Translations under genes and position numbers: made by a program | Assembly (NCBI GenBank): GCA_964623315.1 | Contig: CAZUSU010000003.1 | Span: forward strand, 1 to 6,065 | DNA: 6,065 bases | Source of the DNA: CAZUSU01 sp964623315 | GTDB taxonomy: Bacteria > Patescibacteriota > Patescibacteriia > Magasanikbacterales > 2-02-FULL-50-9b | Direction: 5' to 3' | In this document: one piece after another, positions 1 through 5,686 of the stretch | How the letters are laid out: every line of letters begins with the position of its first letter | Numbering within the stretch: the first letter of the stretch is position 1 | Notes under the pieces: model-generated | Told to the model about the DNA's origin: nothing | Seen by the model: only the letters and a program-made list of their open reading frames with translations | The model's database searches: none

Positions 1-1
1 T

Positions 2-694
2 GCAGTCGGTAAACCACAGTGCATTTTGGCAACGGAATGTCAGCCGGAAAATATCTGTTCATCGGGTGATTCAAAATGTACGGCGAGCAATTTGTCGTTT
101 ATCGGTTGCATAAAGCCGCCGTTTCCCGATGGCAGTGTTCCGGCTCGGCTACTGCTCGGCGCCAAAGCCGGCGCGCTGGACGGAACGTATTTTCGTGAAC
201 TGCTTAGCACGGGGACGTGTATTTACATTGATGACAAACATAAAGCGGCGCAATACGCCAGCGGGGTTTCTAATGATTCATACTGTTTTGCCAACTTTCG
301 TCCGTATGACGGGTATCTCAAAAAAATTCTCGGCGTATTTACCAATAACCAAAATAATAGCGCCTTTACCGTTCCGCAAGAATGGAAGAACGGCGTTGAA
401 ATTGCTTTTGTCGGGTGCAGTGCGGGGGACGTATGCCGCGTTGACGCAGAAAAATTAAACGCAAAAAATCTTATAGTGTCCGGTGGCCGCGCCTCGGTTG
501 CGGGCGCCTGCGTTTCGCAACTGAACGATAGCGCGCGCATAGCCCAAGCTGGAGTGCTGGATGGCAGTTTAGCTGGCGGCGCCGTGTGGTTTTCCAAAGA
601 CGGAAAATATCTGACCGTTGAGGCGCAGGACAAAAAATTTATGTCAATTGGTTTGCCTACGTTTAGCGATTTAGCGAGCATTTTATATTATTGA
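2..694 (+). CDS. Cysteine-rich hypothetical protein, 3' part (5' end outside the window)
   Basis: I do not recognise this protein. The reading frame is open from the left edge (frame starting at nt 2) to the TGA at 692-694, about 230 residues. A TTG at nt 26 could serve as a start, but there is no Shine-Dalgarno site and the frame continues upstream, so I treat the gene as truncated at its 5' end. The visible part holds ten cysteines: one at nt 20-22, then residues 5, 11, 18, 28, 65, 87, 131, 137 and 162 counted from the TTG. Four of these fall within 24 residues, one pair is C-X5-C (131/137), and the last 60 residues have none. An even count of spaced cysteines without CXXC zinc pairs suggests disulfides and an extracytoplasmic location; this is inference, since any signal peptide lies off the window. 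No transmembrane segment is visible. The final codons (ILYY-stop) lie inside the left arm of the inverted repeat at 681-815, so the end of the gene may have been shaped by that element. Confidence 0.6.
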   Translation, partial: AVGKPQCILATECQPENICSSGDSKCTASNLSFIGCIKPPFPDGSVPARLLLGAKAGALDGTYFRELLSTGTCIYIDDKHKAAQYASGVSNDSYCFANFRPYDGYLKKILGVFTNNQNNSAFTVPQEWKNGVEIAFVGCSAGDVCRVDAEKLNAKNLIVSGGRASVAGACVSQLNDSARIAQAGVLDGSLAGGAVWFSKDGKYLTVEAQDKKFMSIGLPTFSDLASILYY

Positions 695-815
695 AGGGCA
701 GGTATTTTGTATTTTTTTTAAACACGATTATTGCGTCGCGTAGACACTTGATTCTGTGGGAGTAGATGTTCAAAAAAAAGACAAGATACCTGCCCTCTTG
801 AATAATAATATAAAA
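681..815. repeat. Long imperfect inverted repeat spanning the intergenic region before uvrA
   Basis: The left arm (681-724) and right arm (767-815) are reverse complements except for a 5-nt extra stretch in the right arm and a few mismatches; the loop is 42 nt (725-766). Matching blocks from the outside in are TTTTATATTATT, AGGGCAGGTAT, TTGT, TTTTTTTT and AACA. The T8 of the left arm (712-719) faces the A8 of the right arm (772-779). The left arm includes the last codons and TGA of the upstream gene, and the right arm includes the -35 of the probable uvrA promoter. Possible roles are a small non-autonomous mobile element (terminal inverted repeat beginning AGGGCAGG), a bidirectional transcription-termination structure, or a structured RNA. 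A TTGA direct repeat at 691-694 and 798-801 brackets the AGGGCAGG ends and could be a short target-site duplication, but four bases can match by chance. Confidence 0.85.
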
Positions 816-826
816 CCTGTTATGCT
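798..826 (+). promoter_or_regulatory. Probable sigma-70-type promoter of uvrA
   Basis: A -35 TTGAAT (798-803) and a -10 TATGCT (821-826) are separated by exactly 17 nt; each matches consensus at four of six positions. The predicted start site near 833 gives a leader of about 20 nt before the uvrA ATG at 854, with no Shine-Dalgarno site in it. The -35 lies in the right arm of the inverted repeat, so hairpin or cruciform formation could affect it. No LexA-type operator is evident. Assigned by eye. Confidence 0.45.
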
Positions 827-853
827 TCTTCCCATCTTGGCTTTTATAAATAT

Positions 854-3700
854 ATGGGGCAGAAGCGACCAAAAAACACATCAATTGAAAAAATTATTGT
901 ACGCGGCGCGCGTGCGCATAATTTAAAAAATGTTTCCGTTGAAATTCCCAAACAGTCGTTAACCGTGGTGACGGGCCTTTCGGGATCCGGAAAATCATCG
1001 TTAGCATTTGATACCATTTATGCCGAAGGTCAGCGTCGGTACGCCGAAAGTTTGTCCAGTTACGCGCGTCAGTTTATGGGGATGCAAGATAAGCCGGACG
1101 TGGATGAAATTAAGGGGTTGTCGCCGACCATTGCCATAGATCAAAAAACGGCATCGTTAAATCCGCGCTCCACCGTGGGGACGGTCACGGAAATGTACGA
1201 CCATTTGCGCCTGTTGTTTGCGCGCGCCGGACGTCAGCACTGTCCGTCATGCGGCGGTGCGTCGCGTGAATTTACTCGCGGCCAGATGACCGAAGAAGTG
1301 CGCAAAGTGAGTCGTGAGCATGGCGAAGTATATGTGCTCGCGCCGGTATATAAAGATGAGGCGCTCGGCGACCGTGTCATTATTGATGCCCTGCAAAAAG
1401 CAGAGTGCGATATGGCGCGCATTGACGGGATGTTTGTGCGTACCAGCGAAATTTCGCAACTGCACATTGCCGCAGACATTCCGCACACCATTGAATTTGT
1501 GTGCGGGCGCATAGATGACGTGCGCAAAAATGATGTGAATGGCGCGGTGCAAAAAGCGCTTGAGTGGGGGAACAACACCATTATCGTTGTCGTCAGCGAC
1601 ACCGGTGACGAATTAACTTATTCCACCGAACGCAAGTGCGCTACCTGTGGCAAATCATTGCCGCCGCTTGAACCGGGATTTTTTAGTTTTAATTCGCCGC
1701 ACGGTGCTTGTCCGCGGTGTGCCGGTCTTGGTATTACTCTGGATGTTGATCCGGATTTAGTCATTCCCAATGATCGCCTGACACTTGCCGAAGGCGCCAT
1801 CCAACCATGGACGCGCATTACCGGAAATCAATCCTATTATCAAAAATTGCTGTCCGTTGTTGCGGCGGCTCATCATTTTTCCGTTGACACGCCGGTCGGG
1901 TCGCTCAAAAAACAGGCGCTTGATATTTTGATGTACGGCACCGGCCAGCAGGTTTATCTGGTGGAAGAAAAGTCCGTCGTGTTTGAAGGCATTGTGGCAA
2001 ACCTTACGGTGCGACACGCAGAAACAACGTCGGATTACATTCGCAAGGAAATTGAAACGTACATGCGCGAGCGTATCTGTCCCGCGTGCAACGGTAAACG
2101 ACTGCGTGCCGAAGCGCTTGCGGTAACGGTAGTGGGTAAAACCATTGCGGACTTCACCTCTTTTTCTCTAGAAGAGGCGCGTACTGTTTTTTCTGATCTC
2201 ACAAATACTAAAAAATCATCGCTGTCCGAGCGCGAACAACAGCTCTGTGTGCCGCTGATCCGCGAAGTGTTAAAACGCGTTGATGATTTGCATCGCGTGG
2301 GGTTGGAATATCTCACCATTGATCGCAGTATGAACACGCTGTCCGGCGGTGAAGCACAGCGCGTACGGTTATCAACACAACTTTCATCGCAGTTGACCGG
2401 CGTTATTTATATTTTGGACGAACCATCTATTGGTTTACATCCCACGGACACACAAAAATTAATTGATACATTAAAAGCTCTGCGCGACATCGGTAACACC
2501 GTCATTGTGGTTGAGCATGATGAAACAATGATACGCCAAGCTGATTATGTCATTGATGTGGGGCCGGGGGCTGGACGGTATGGCGGAGAAATTATAGCCG
2601 CCGGCACGCTAAAAGACGTTTTGAAATGCAAAGATTCGCTGACGGCGCAATATTTGACCGGCAAGCGCGCCATTGATCCGCCAAAAAAACCGCATAGAGG
2701 CAATGGAAAAAATTTGGTGATCAAAGGCGCAACCGCTTTTAATTTACGCAATATTGACGTGACCGTTCCGCTCGGTAAATTTGTGTGCGTTACCGGCGTG
2801 TCGGGCTCCGGCAAGTCAACTTTGATTATTGATATTTTGGGACGCGCGCTGGCCAAGCATTTTTATCGCGCCAAAGAGGAGCCGGGCGCGCATAAAATAA
2901 TCACCGGTTTTGACCATATTGATAAAGTTATTACGATTGATCAAACACCGATCGGCCGCACGCCACGCAGTAATCCGGCGACGTACACGAGCGTGTTCAC
3001 CGCCATTCGCGATCTGTTTACGGAACAGCCGGAAGCAAAGGTGCGCGGTTATGACGCGGGCAAATTTTCCTTTAACGTAAAGGGCGGCGGCCGGTGTGAA
3101 GCGTGCAGTGGCGAGGGATATGTGCGTATTCCGATGCAATTTTTGGCAGACGTGTACGTTGAATGTGATGAATGTCACGGCAAGCGTTACAACGCCGAGG
3201 CGTTGGAAATTCACTATCGCGGTAAAACCATTGCGGATGTTTTGGCGATGACCGTAGATGAAGCGCGACAATTTTTTCAGGATATTTCTACCATCAACGA
3301 TAAATTGCACATTTTGTTTGACGTGGGATTGGGATATTTGCAACTCGGCCAACCAGCCACCACGTTGTCCGGCGGTGAAGCACAGCGCGTCAAATTGGCA
3401 ACCGAATTATCGCGGCGCGCCACCGGTAAGACACTCTACATTTTGGACGAACCCACCACGGGGTTACATTTTGAAGATACCAAACGCCTGTTGCACGTTT
3501 TGCAACAGTTGGTAGAAAAAGGGAACTCCCTGATTGTGATTGAACACAATACCGATGTTATTAAATGTGCGGATTGGGTCATTGATTTGGGGCCGGGAGG
3601 CGGCACGCACGGCGGCGCTTTGGTTGCGGCCGGCACACCAAAAGATGTGGCAAAAGTAAAAGAAAGTTTGACGGGCGCGCAGTTAAAAGCCATCCTATGA
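854..3700 (+). CDS. uvrA: Excinuclease ABC subunit A (UvrA)
   Basis: UvrA is the damage-recognition ATPase of nucleotide excision repair; it dimerises and loads UvrB on damaged DNA in the cytoplasm. The 948 residues match the usual family length and every core element is visible. ATPase I has Walker A GLSGSGKSS (41-49), signature LSGGEAQR (496-503), Walker B ILDEPSIGLH (520-529) and VEHD (553-556). ATPase II has Walker A GVSGSGKST (648-656), signature LSGGEAQR (838-845), Walker B ILDEPTTGLH (863-872) and IEH (896-898). Zinc-module cysteines are at 262/265 with 286/289 and at 748/751 with 771/774; further CXXC pairs are at 130/133 and 409/412. The region around 130-250 corresponds to the UvrB-binding domain and 290-400 to the insertion domain. 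The ATG at 854 puts the conserved IIVRGARAHNLKN at residue 14, as expected for the family. An extra glycine precedes C748 (GGGRC where GGRC is usual). The stop overlaps the next start (ATGA), so co-translation is likely. Confidence 0.98.
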   Translation: MGQKRPKNTSIEKIIVRGARAHNLKNVSVEIPKQSLTVVTGLSGSGKSSLAFDTIYAEGQRRYAESLSSYARQFMGMQDKPDVDEIKGLSPTIAIDQKTASLNPRSTVGTVTEMYDHLRLLFARAGRQHCPSCGGASREFTRGQMTEEVRKVSREHGEVYVLAPVYKDEALGDRVIIDALQKAECDMARIDGMFVRTSEISQLHIAADIPHTIEFVCGRIDDVRKNDVNGAVQKALEWGNNTIIVVVSDTGDELTYSTERKCATCGKSLPPLEPGFFSFNSPHGACPRCAGLGITLDVDPDLVIPNDRLTLAEGAIQPWTRITGNQSYYQKLLSVVAAAHHFSVDTPVGSLKKQALDILMYGTGQQVYLVEEKSVVFEGIVANLTVRHAETTSDYIRKEIETYMRERICPACNGKRLRAEALAVTVVGKTIADFTSFSLEEARTVFSDLTNTKKSSLSEREQQLCVPLIREVLKRVDDLHRVGLEYLTIDRSMNTLSGGEAQRVRLSTQLSSQLTGVIYILDEPSIGLHPTDTQKLIDTLKALRDIGNTVIVVEHDETMIRQADYVIDVGPGAGRYGGEIIAAGTLKDVLKCKDSLTAQYLTGKRAIDPPKKPHRGNGKNLVIKGATAFNLRNIDVTVPLGKFVCVTGVSGSGKSTLIIDILGRALAKHFYRAKEEPGAHKIITGFDHIDKVITIDQTPIGRTPRSNPATYTSVFTAIRDLFTEQPEAKVRGYDAGKFSFNVKGGGRCEACSGEGYVRIPMQFLADVYVECDECHGKRYNAEALEIHYRGKTIADVLAMTVDEARQFFQDISTINDKLHILFDVGLGYLQLGQPATTLSGGEAQRVKLATELSRRATGKTLYILDEPTTGLHFEDTKRLLHVLQQLVEKGNSLIVIEHNTDVIKCADWVIDLGPGGGTHGGALVAAGTPKDVAKVKESLTGAQLKAIL

Positions 3701-4398
3701 CGCCCGAATTACTCGCCGTTACCGATGAGTTTATTGTCGTCAATAAACCGGCGGGCATGTTAACGCATCCGACAGCCGGCAGTAATGAGCCGGCGTTGAC
3801 GGATTGGTTATGCGAAAAATTTCCGGAATTGCGCGGTGTCGGCGATGAACCGGACGAACGGCCGGGGTTGGTGCATCGGCTGGATCGGGATGCGAGTGGC
3901 GCGTTGGTGGTGGCGCGCACCCCCGCGGCGTTTGCACTTTTAAAAAATCAATTTCAACAGCGCACCATCAAAAAAGAATATTTAGTTTTGGTGTACGGTC
4001 GCGTGGCGCGCGATTTTGGTGAAATAAATTTTCCGATTGGCCGCGGCGCGGATGGACGCATGGCGGCGCGCCCGCAGGATCATGAAGGGTCGCGTGAAGC
4101 GCATACGGAATATGAAGTGGTAGAGCGTTTCACCAACGTGACGTTACTACGCGTGCGTATTCATACCGGCCGCACGCATCAAATTCGCGTGCATCTGTTT
4201 GCCATTCAGCATCCGGTGGTGGGCGACACGGTGTATAAACCGCGGCTCATTGCAAAATCATTTCCTCTGCCGCCACGATTATTTTTACATGCGGCGCGTC
4301 TGACGTTTGTTGATGGCGCCCACACGACGCACACCTATGAACCGCCGCTCCCCGCAGAACTGCAAAAATATTTAAAGGAGTTTAAACTTGTGACATAA
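3697..4398 (+). CDS. RluA/RluD-family 23S rRNA pseudouridine synthase, short form without S4 domain
   Basis: This enzyme isomerises uridine to pseudouridine in RNA, most likely 23S rRNA. Family hallmarks are VVNKPAGMLTHPT (14-26), the catalytic motif HRLDRDASG (60-68, with D63 as the expected nucleophile) and HTGRTHQIRVHL (156-167), followed by HPVVGDTVY (172-180). At 233 residues it begins directly with the catalytic domain. The N-terminal S4 RNA-binding domain of RluD and RluC is absent, so the domain layout is like RluA although the motif wording is closer to RluD. Target specificity cannot be assigned from sequence alone, so no gene symbol is given. The start ATG overlaps the uvrA stop in an ATGA arrangement and has no Shine-Dalgarno site, consistent with translation coupled to uvrA. 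The gene ends in TAA 8 nt before gmk. Family call secure; subfamily uncertain. Confidence 0.93.
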   Translation: MTPELLAVTDEFIVVNKPAGMLTHPTAGSNEPALTDWLCEKFPELRGVGDEPDERPGLVHRLDRDASGALVVARTPAAFALLKNQFQQRTIKKEYLVLVYGRVARDFGEINFPIGRGADGRMAARPQDHEGSREAHTEYEVVERFTNVTLLRVRIHTGRTHQIRVHLFAIQHPVVGDTVYKPRLIAKSFPLPPRLFLHAARLTFVDGAHTTHTYEPPLPAELQKYLKEFKLVT

Positions 4399-4406
4399 TA
4401 GGACCT

Positions 4407-5000
4407 ATGACAGAACGCGCACAGGATCCGATTTTTATCATCACCGGTCCATCGGGCGTGGGCAAGACCATGGTGGCGCATGCGCTTTTGCGTCGTTTTA
4501 AGCGGCTCAAAAAAGTGATTACGCACACCACGCGGGCGCCGCGCGCGGGCGAGATTGATGGTTGCGATTATCGGTTTGTATCACGAGCACAATTTGAAAA
4601 AAAATTGGCGGCTCACGAATTTTTTGAACACGCCAACGTTTACGGCGATCACTATGGCAGTGCGTGGGCCGATTTAGCACATTTGCAGAAAACCGGTTAC
4701 GCACCGCTGTTTGTTATTGATGTGCAAGGCGCGCGCACACTTAAGAAAAAACTGAATGGCGCTTGTATTATTTTTTTGGCACCGGACTCTTTTGAGTCAC
4801 TGCGCAAACGCATTGCCGCGCGTCGCTCTTCTGAAACACCGGAACAGTTGGCGCGTCGCTGGGGCGCCGCCGCTGATGAAATGAAACAGCAACGTATCGC
4901 AACTCATGTGGTGATTAATCGTCAGGGACAGCGGGGCGCGACTATCGCGCGGGTAATGAAAATAATTCGTCCCGTCCTTTCCGCCGCGGGGTATATTTGA
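4407..5000 (+). CDS. gmk: Guanylate kinase
   Basis: Guanylate kinase phosphorylates GMP (and dGMP) with ATP to GDP, an essential step of guanine nucleotide supply in the cytosol. The 197 residues are within the usual range. Visible elements are the P-loop GPSGVGKT (14-21), the GMP-binding segment THTTRAPRAGEIDGCDY (39-55, with R43, R46 and Y55), E74 in FFEHANVYG, Y83 in DHYGS, and FVIDVQGAR (102-110, with D105). The arginine-rich lid region follows at 134-151. The C-terminal segment is divergent: VVINRQGQRG (168-177) stands where many homologues have VVND. The ATG at 4407 is the only sensible start, because the upstream in-frame codons lead to a TAA at 4383-4385 with no start codon between. 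AGGA (4400-4403) lies only 3 nt before the ATG, too close for a good Shine-Dalgarno site. The gene follows the pseudouridine synthase by 8 nt and is probably co-transcribed with uvrA. Its TGA is part of the rplS -35. Confidence 0.95.
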   Translation: MTERAQDPIFIITGPSGVGKTMVAHALLRRFKRLKKVITHTTRAPRAGEIDGCDYRFVSRAQFEKKLAAHEFFEHANVYGDHYGSAWADLAHLQKTGYAPLFVIDVQGARTLKKKLNGACIIFLAPDSFESLRKRIAARRSSETPEQLARRWGAAADEMKQQRIATHVVINRQGQRGATIARVMKIIRPVLSAAGYI

Positions 5001-5025
5001 CAGGCGCCGCAACAGTTGTTATTAT
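4997..5025 (+). promoter_or_regulatory. Near-consensus sigma-70 promoter of rplS, predicting a leaderless or near-leaderless mRNA
   Basis: A perfect -35 TTGACA (4997-5002) and a -10 TATTAT (5020-5025, five of six) are separated by 17 nt. The -35 contains the gmk stop codon TGA (4998-5000). A start site 7-10 nt after the -10 falls at 5032-5035, and the rplS ATG begins at 5035, so the predicted leader is 0 to 3 nt. The interval between gmk and rplS contains no Shine-Dalgarno sequence, consistent with this reading. Position of the start site is inferred. Confidence 0.7.
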
Positions 5026-5034
5026 ATCTCCGCT

Positions 5035-5355
5035 ATGGAAACCTATTCAGACATTCGTGCGGGATGCGTGGTACGCGTCCATCAGGCAATTAAAGAAACA
5101 ACTCCCAAGGGAGAGGTAAAAGAGCGCATCCAAATTTTTGAAGGACTCGTGTTAAAGCGCAGTCACCGCAAAGAAATTGGCGCAACCATTACTGTTTATA
5201 AAAAATCAGAAGGCATTGGCGTGGAAAAAATTTTTCCGCTCGCCCTGCCAACGATAAAAAAAATTGAAGTCGTCCGTGCATTTAAAACGCGTCGCGCCGA
5301 TATTTCATTTGCAAAAACAACGACCAAGCGCATGCGCGAAAAGCGCGCGGTTTAA
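5035..5355 (+). CDS. rplS: Large-subunit ribosomal protein bL19
   Basis: bL19 sits at the 30S-50S interface of the ribosome and contributes to an intersubunit bridge. The 106 residues fit the family (usually about 115). Visible hallmarks are IRAGCVVRVH (7-16, matching the usual F-x-x-G-D-x-V-R-V-H region), ERIQIFEGLVLKR (30-42), TVYKKSEGIGVEKIFPL (53-69) and KKIEVVRAFKTRRA (75-88), followed by a basic tail. The cysteine at residue 11 replaces the usual aspartate. The start ATG at 5035 puts the first conserved block at residue 7 and has no Shine-Dalgarno site; a strong promoter directly upstream predicts leaderless translation. The gene is not next to trmD, rimM or rpsP, its common partners in many bacteria. 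It ends in TAA 10 bp from the stop of the convergent membrane-protein gene, with no clear intrinsic terminator between them. Confidence 0.96.
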   Translation: METYSDIRAGCVVRVHQAIKETTPKGEVKERIQIFEGLVLKRSHRKEIGATITVYKKSEGIGVEKIFPLALPTIKKIEVVRAFKTRRADISFAKTTTKRMREKRAV

Positions 5356-5365
5356 TCGGTAATGG

Positions 5366-5644
5366 TTAGTCGTTGAGTTCGTTGTACACGGCGGTTACGA
5401 ACCAGCCGGCAATAAAGCCAAATACGCACGCCATGACAATTACCACCAATCCACGCGCCGGCGAAAAGGCCGTAACCGATGCCGCAACGTTAATAAAATG
5501 GAGCTCCAGCGACGATGACACCATGCGCTGTGCAGTGTTAGGGGCAAGCGCTACGATCAGCACCCACAGCACATGAACAGCGCCAAGGAGCGCGGCGACA
5601 GAAAGCCCCGCATTTGTTTTGTTGATTCCTTTTGCAGAAAACAT
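5366..5644 (-). CDS. Small hypothetical protein with two membrane segments
   Basis: I cannot name this 92-residue protein. It has a short N-terminal stretch with two lysines (MFSAKGINKTN), a first hydrophobic segment at about 13-34 (GLSVAALLGAVHVLWVLIVA), a polar linker of about 30 residues (35-64), and a second hydrophobic segment at about 65-86 ending in WFVTAVYNELND. No cysteine pair, histidine cluster or enzyme motif is visible. Two helices joined by a moderate linker, with a GF-x-x-GW-type second helix and a V-YN-L ending, recall small uncharacterised bacterial membrane proteins such as the DUF5676 group; this is a weak resemblance. The ATG is at 5644 on the minus strand with no Shine-Dalgarno site. 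It lies 39 nt downstream of the cca stop on the same strand, so it may be co-transcribed with cca or use the TATACT noted at 5668-5673. Its function is unknown; the evidence that it is a real gene is its hydrophobic pattern and placement. Confidence 0.7.
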   Translation of the reverse strand: MFSAKGINKTNAGLSVAALLGAVHVLWVLIVALAPNTAQRMVSSSLELHFINVAASVTAFSPARGLVVIVMACVFGFIAGWFVTAVYNELND

Positions 5645-5667
5645 AGAGTTTTGAATTATTACTTTCC

Positions 5668-5673
5668 AGTATA
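5668..5673 (-). promoter_or_regulatory. Possible -10 element for the small membrane-protein gene
   Basis: Read on the minus strand this is TATACT (five of six to consensus), with a predicted start site about 16 nt before the ATG at 5644. No acceptable -35 lies 16-18 nt upstream; a TTGACA at 5707-5702 is 28 nt away, which is too far. The element overlaps the edge of the palindrome at 5672-5686. Weak call. Confidence 0.25.
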
Positions 5674-5686
5674 ACGGAAACCGTTA
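5672..5686. repeat. Perfect 6-bp palindrome (TAACGG-AAA-CCGTTA) at the end of cca
   Basis: Arms 5672-5677 and 5681-5686 are exact reverse complements around AAA. The palindrome includes the cca stop codon (minus-strand TAA at 5686-5684) and touches the possible -10 of the membrane-protein gene. On the minus strand it is not followed by a T-run, so it does not look like an intrinsic terminator. It could be an operator or a chance palindrome. Confidence 0.5.

Noticed and set aside
771..800. A compact minus-strand intrinsic terminator (CAAGA / TCTTG stem followed by T8) inside the right arm
   Set aside because: The stem is only 5 bp and AT-rich with a 9-nt loop, and no minus-strand gene upstream needs it. 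The longer inverted repeat is the better description.
767..853. A LexA/SOS box controlling uvrA
   Set aside because: CTGT (817-820) and GTTC (768-771) half-sites occur, but no paired half-site at the correct spacing for either CTGT-N8-ACAG or GAAC-N4-GTTC.
663..884. A 73-residue minus-strand reading frame across the region upstream of uvrA
   Set aside because: It runs through both arms of the inverted repeat and the start of uvrA. Its translation is low-complexity (repeated YLVFF/KYLPF-type words from the two arms) and resembles no protein.
1234..3693. Several long minus-strand reading frames opposite uvrA
   Set aside because: They are antisense to a complete, strongly conserved uvrA and show no protein-like features of their own.
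4374..4393. AAAGGAG (4374-4380) as a strong Shine-Dalgarno site for a small or alternative gene
   Set aside because: It is part of the Lys-Glu codons of the pseudouridine synthase. The only starts at a suitable distance (TTG at 4388, GTG at 4390) meet a stop within one or two codons, and the gmk ATG is 26 nt away.
5377..5402. Hairpin GTTCGT / ACGAAC downstream of rplS as its terminator
   Set aside because: The stem is 6 bp with a 14-nt loop, lies inside the convergent gene and has no T-run after it.
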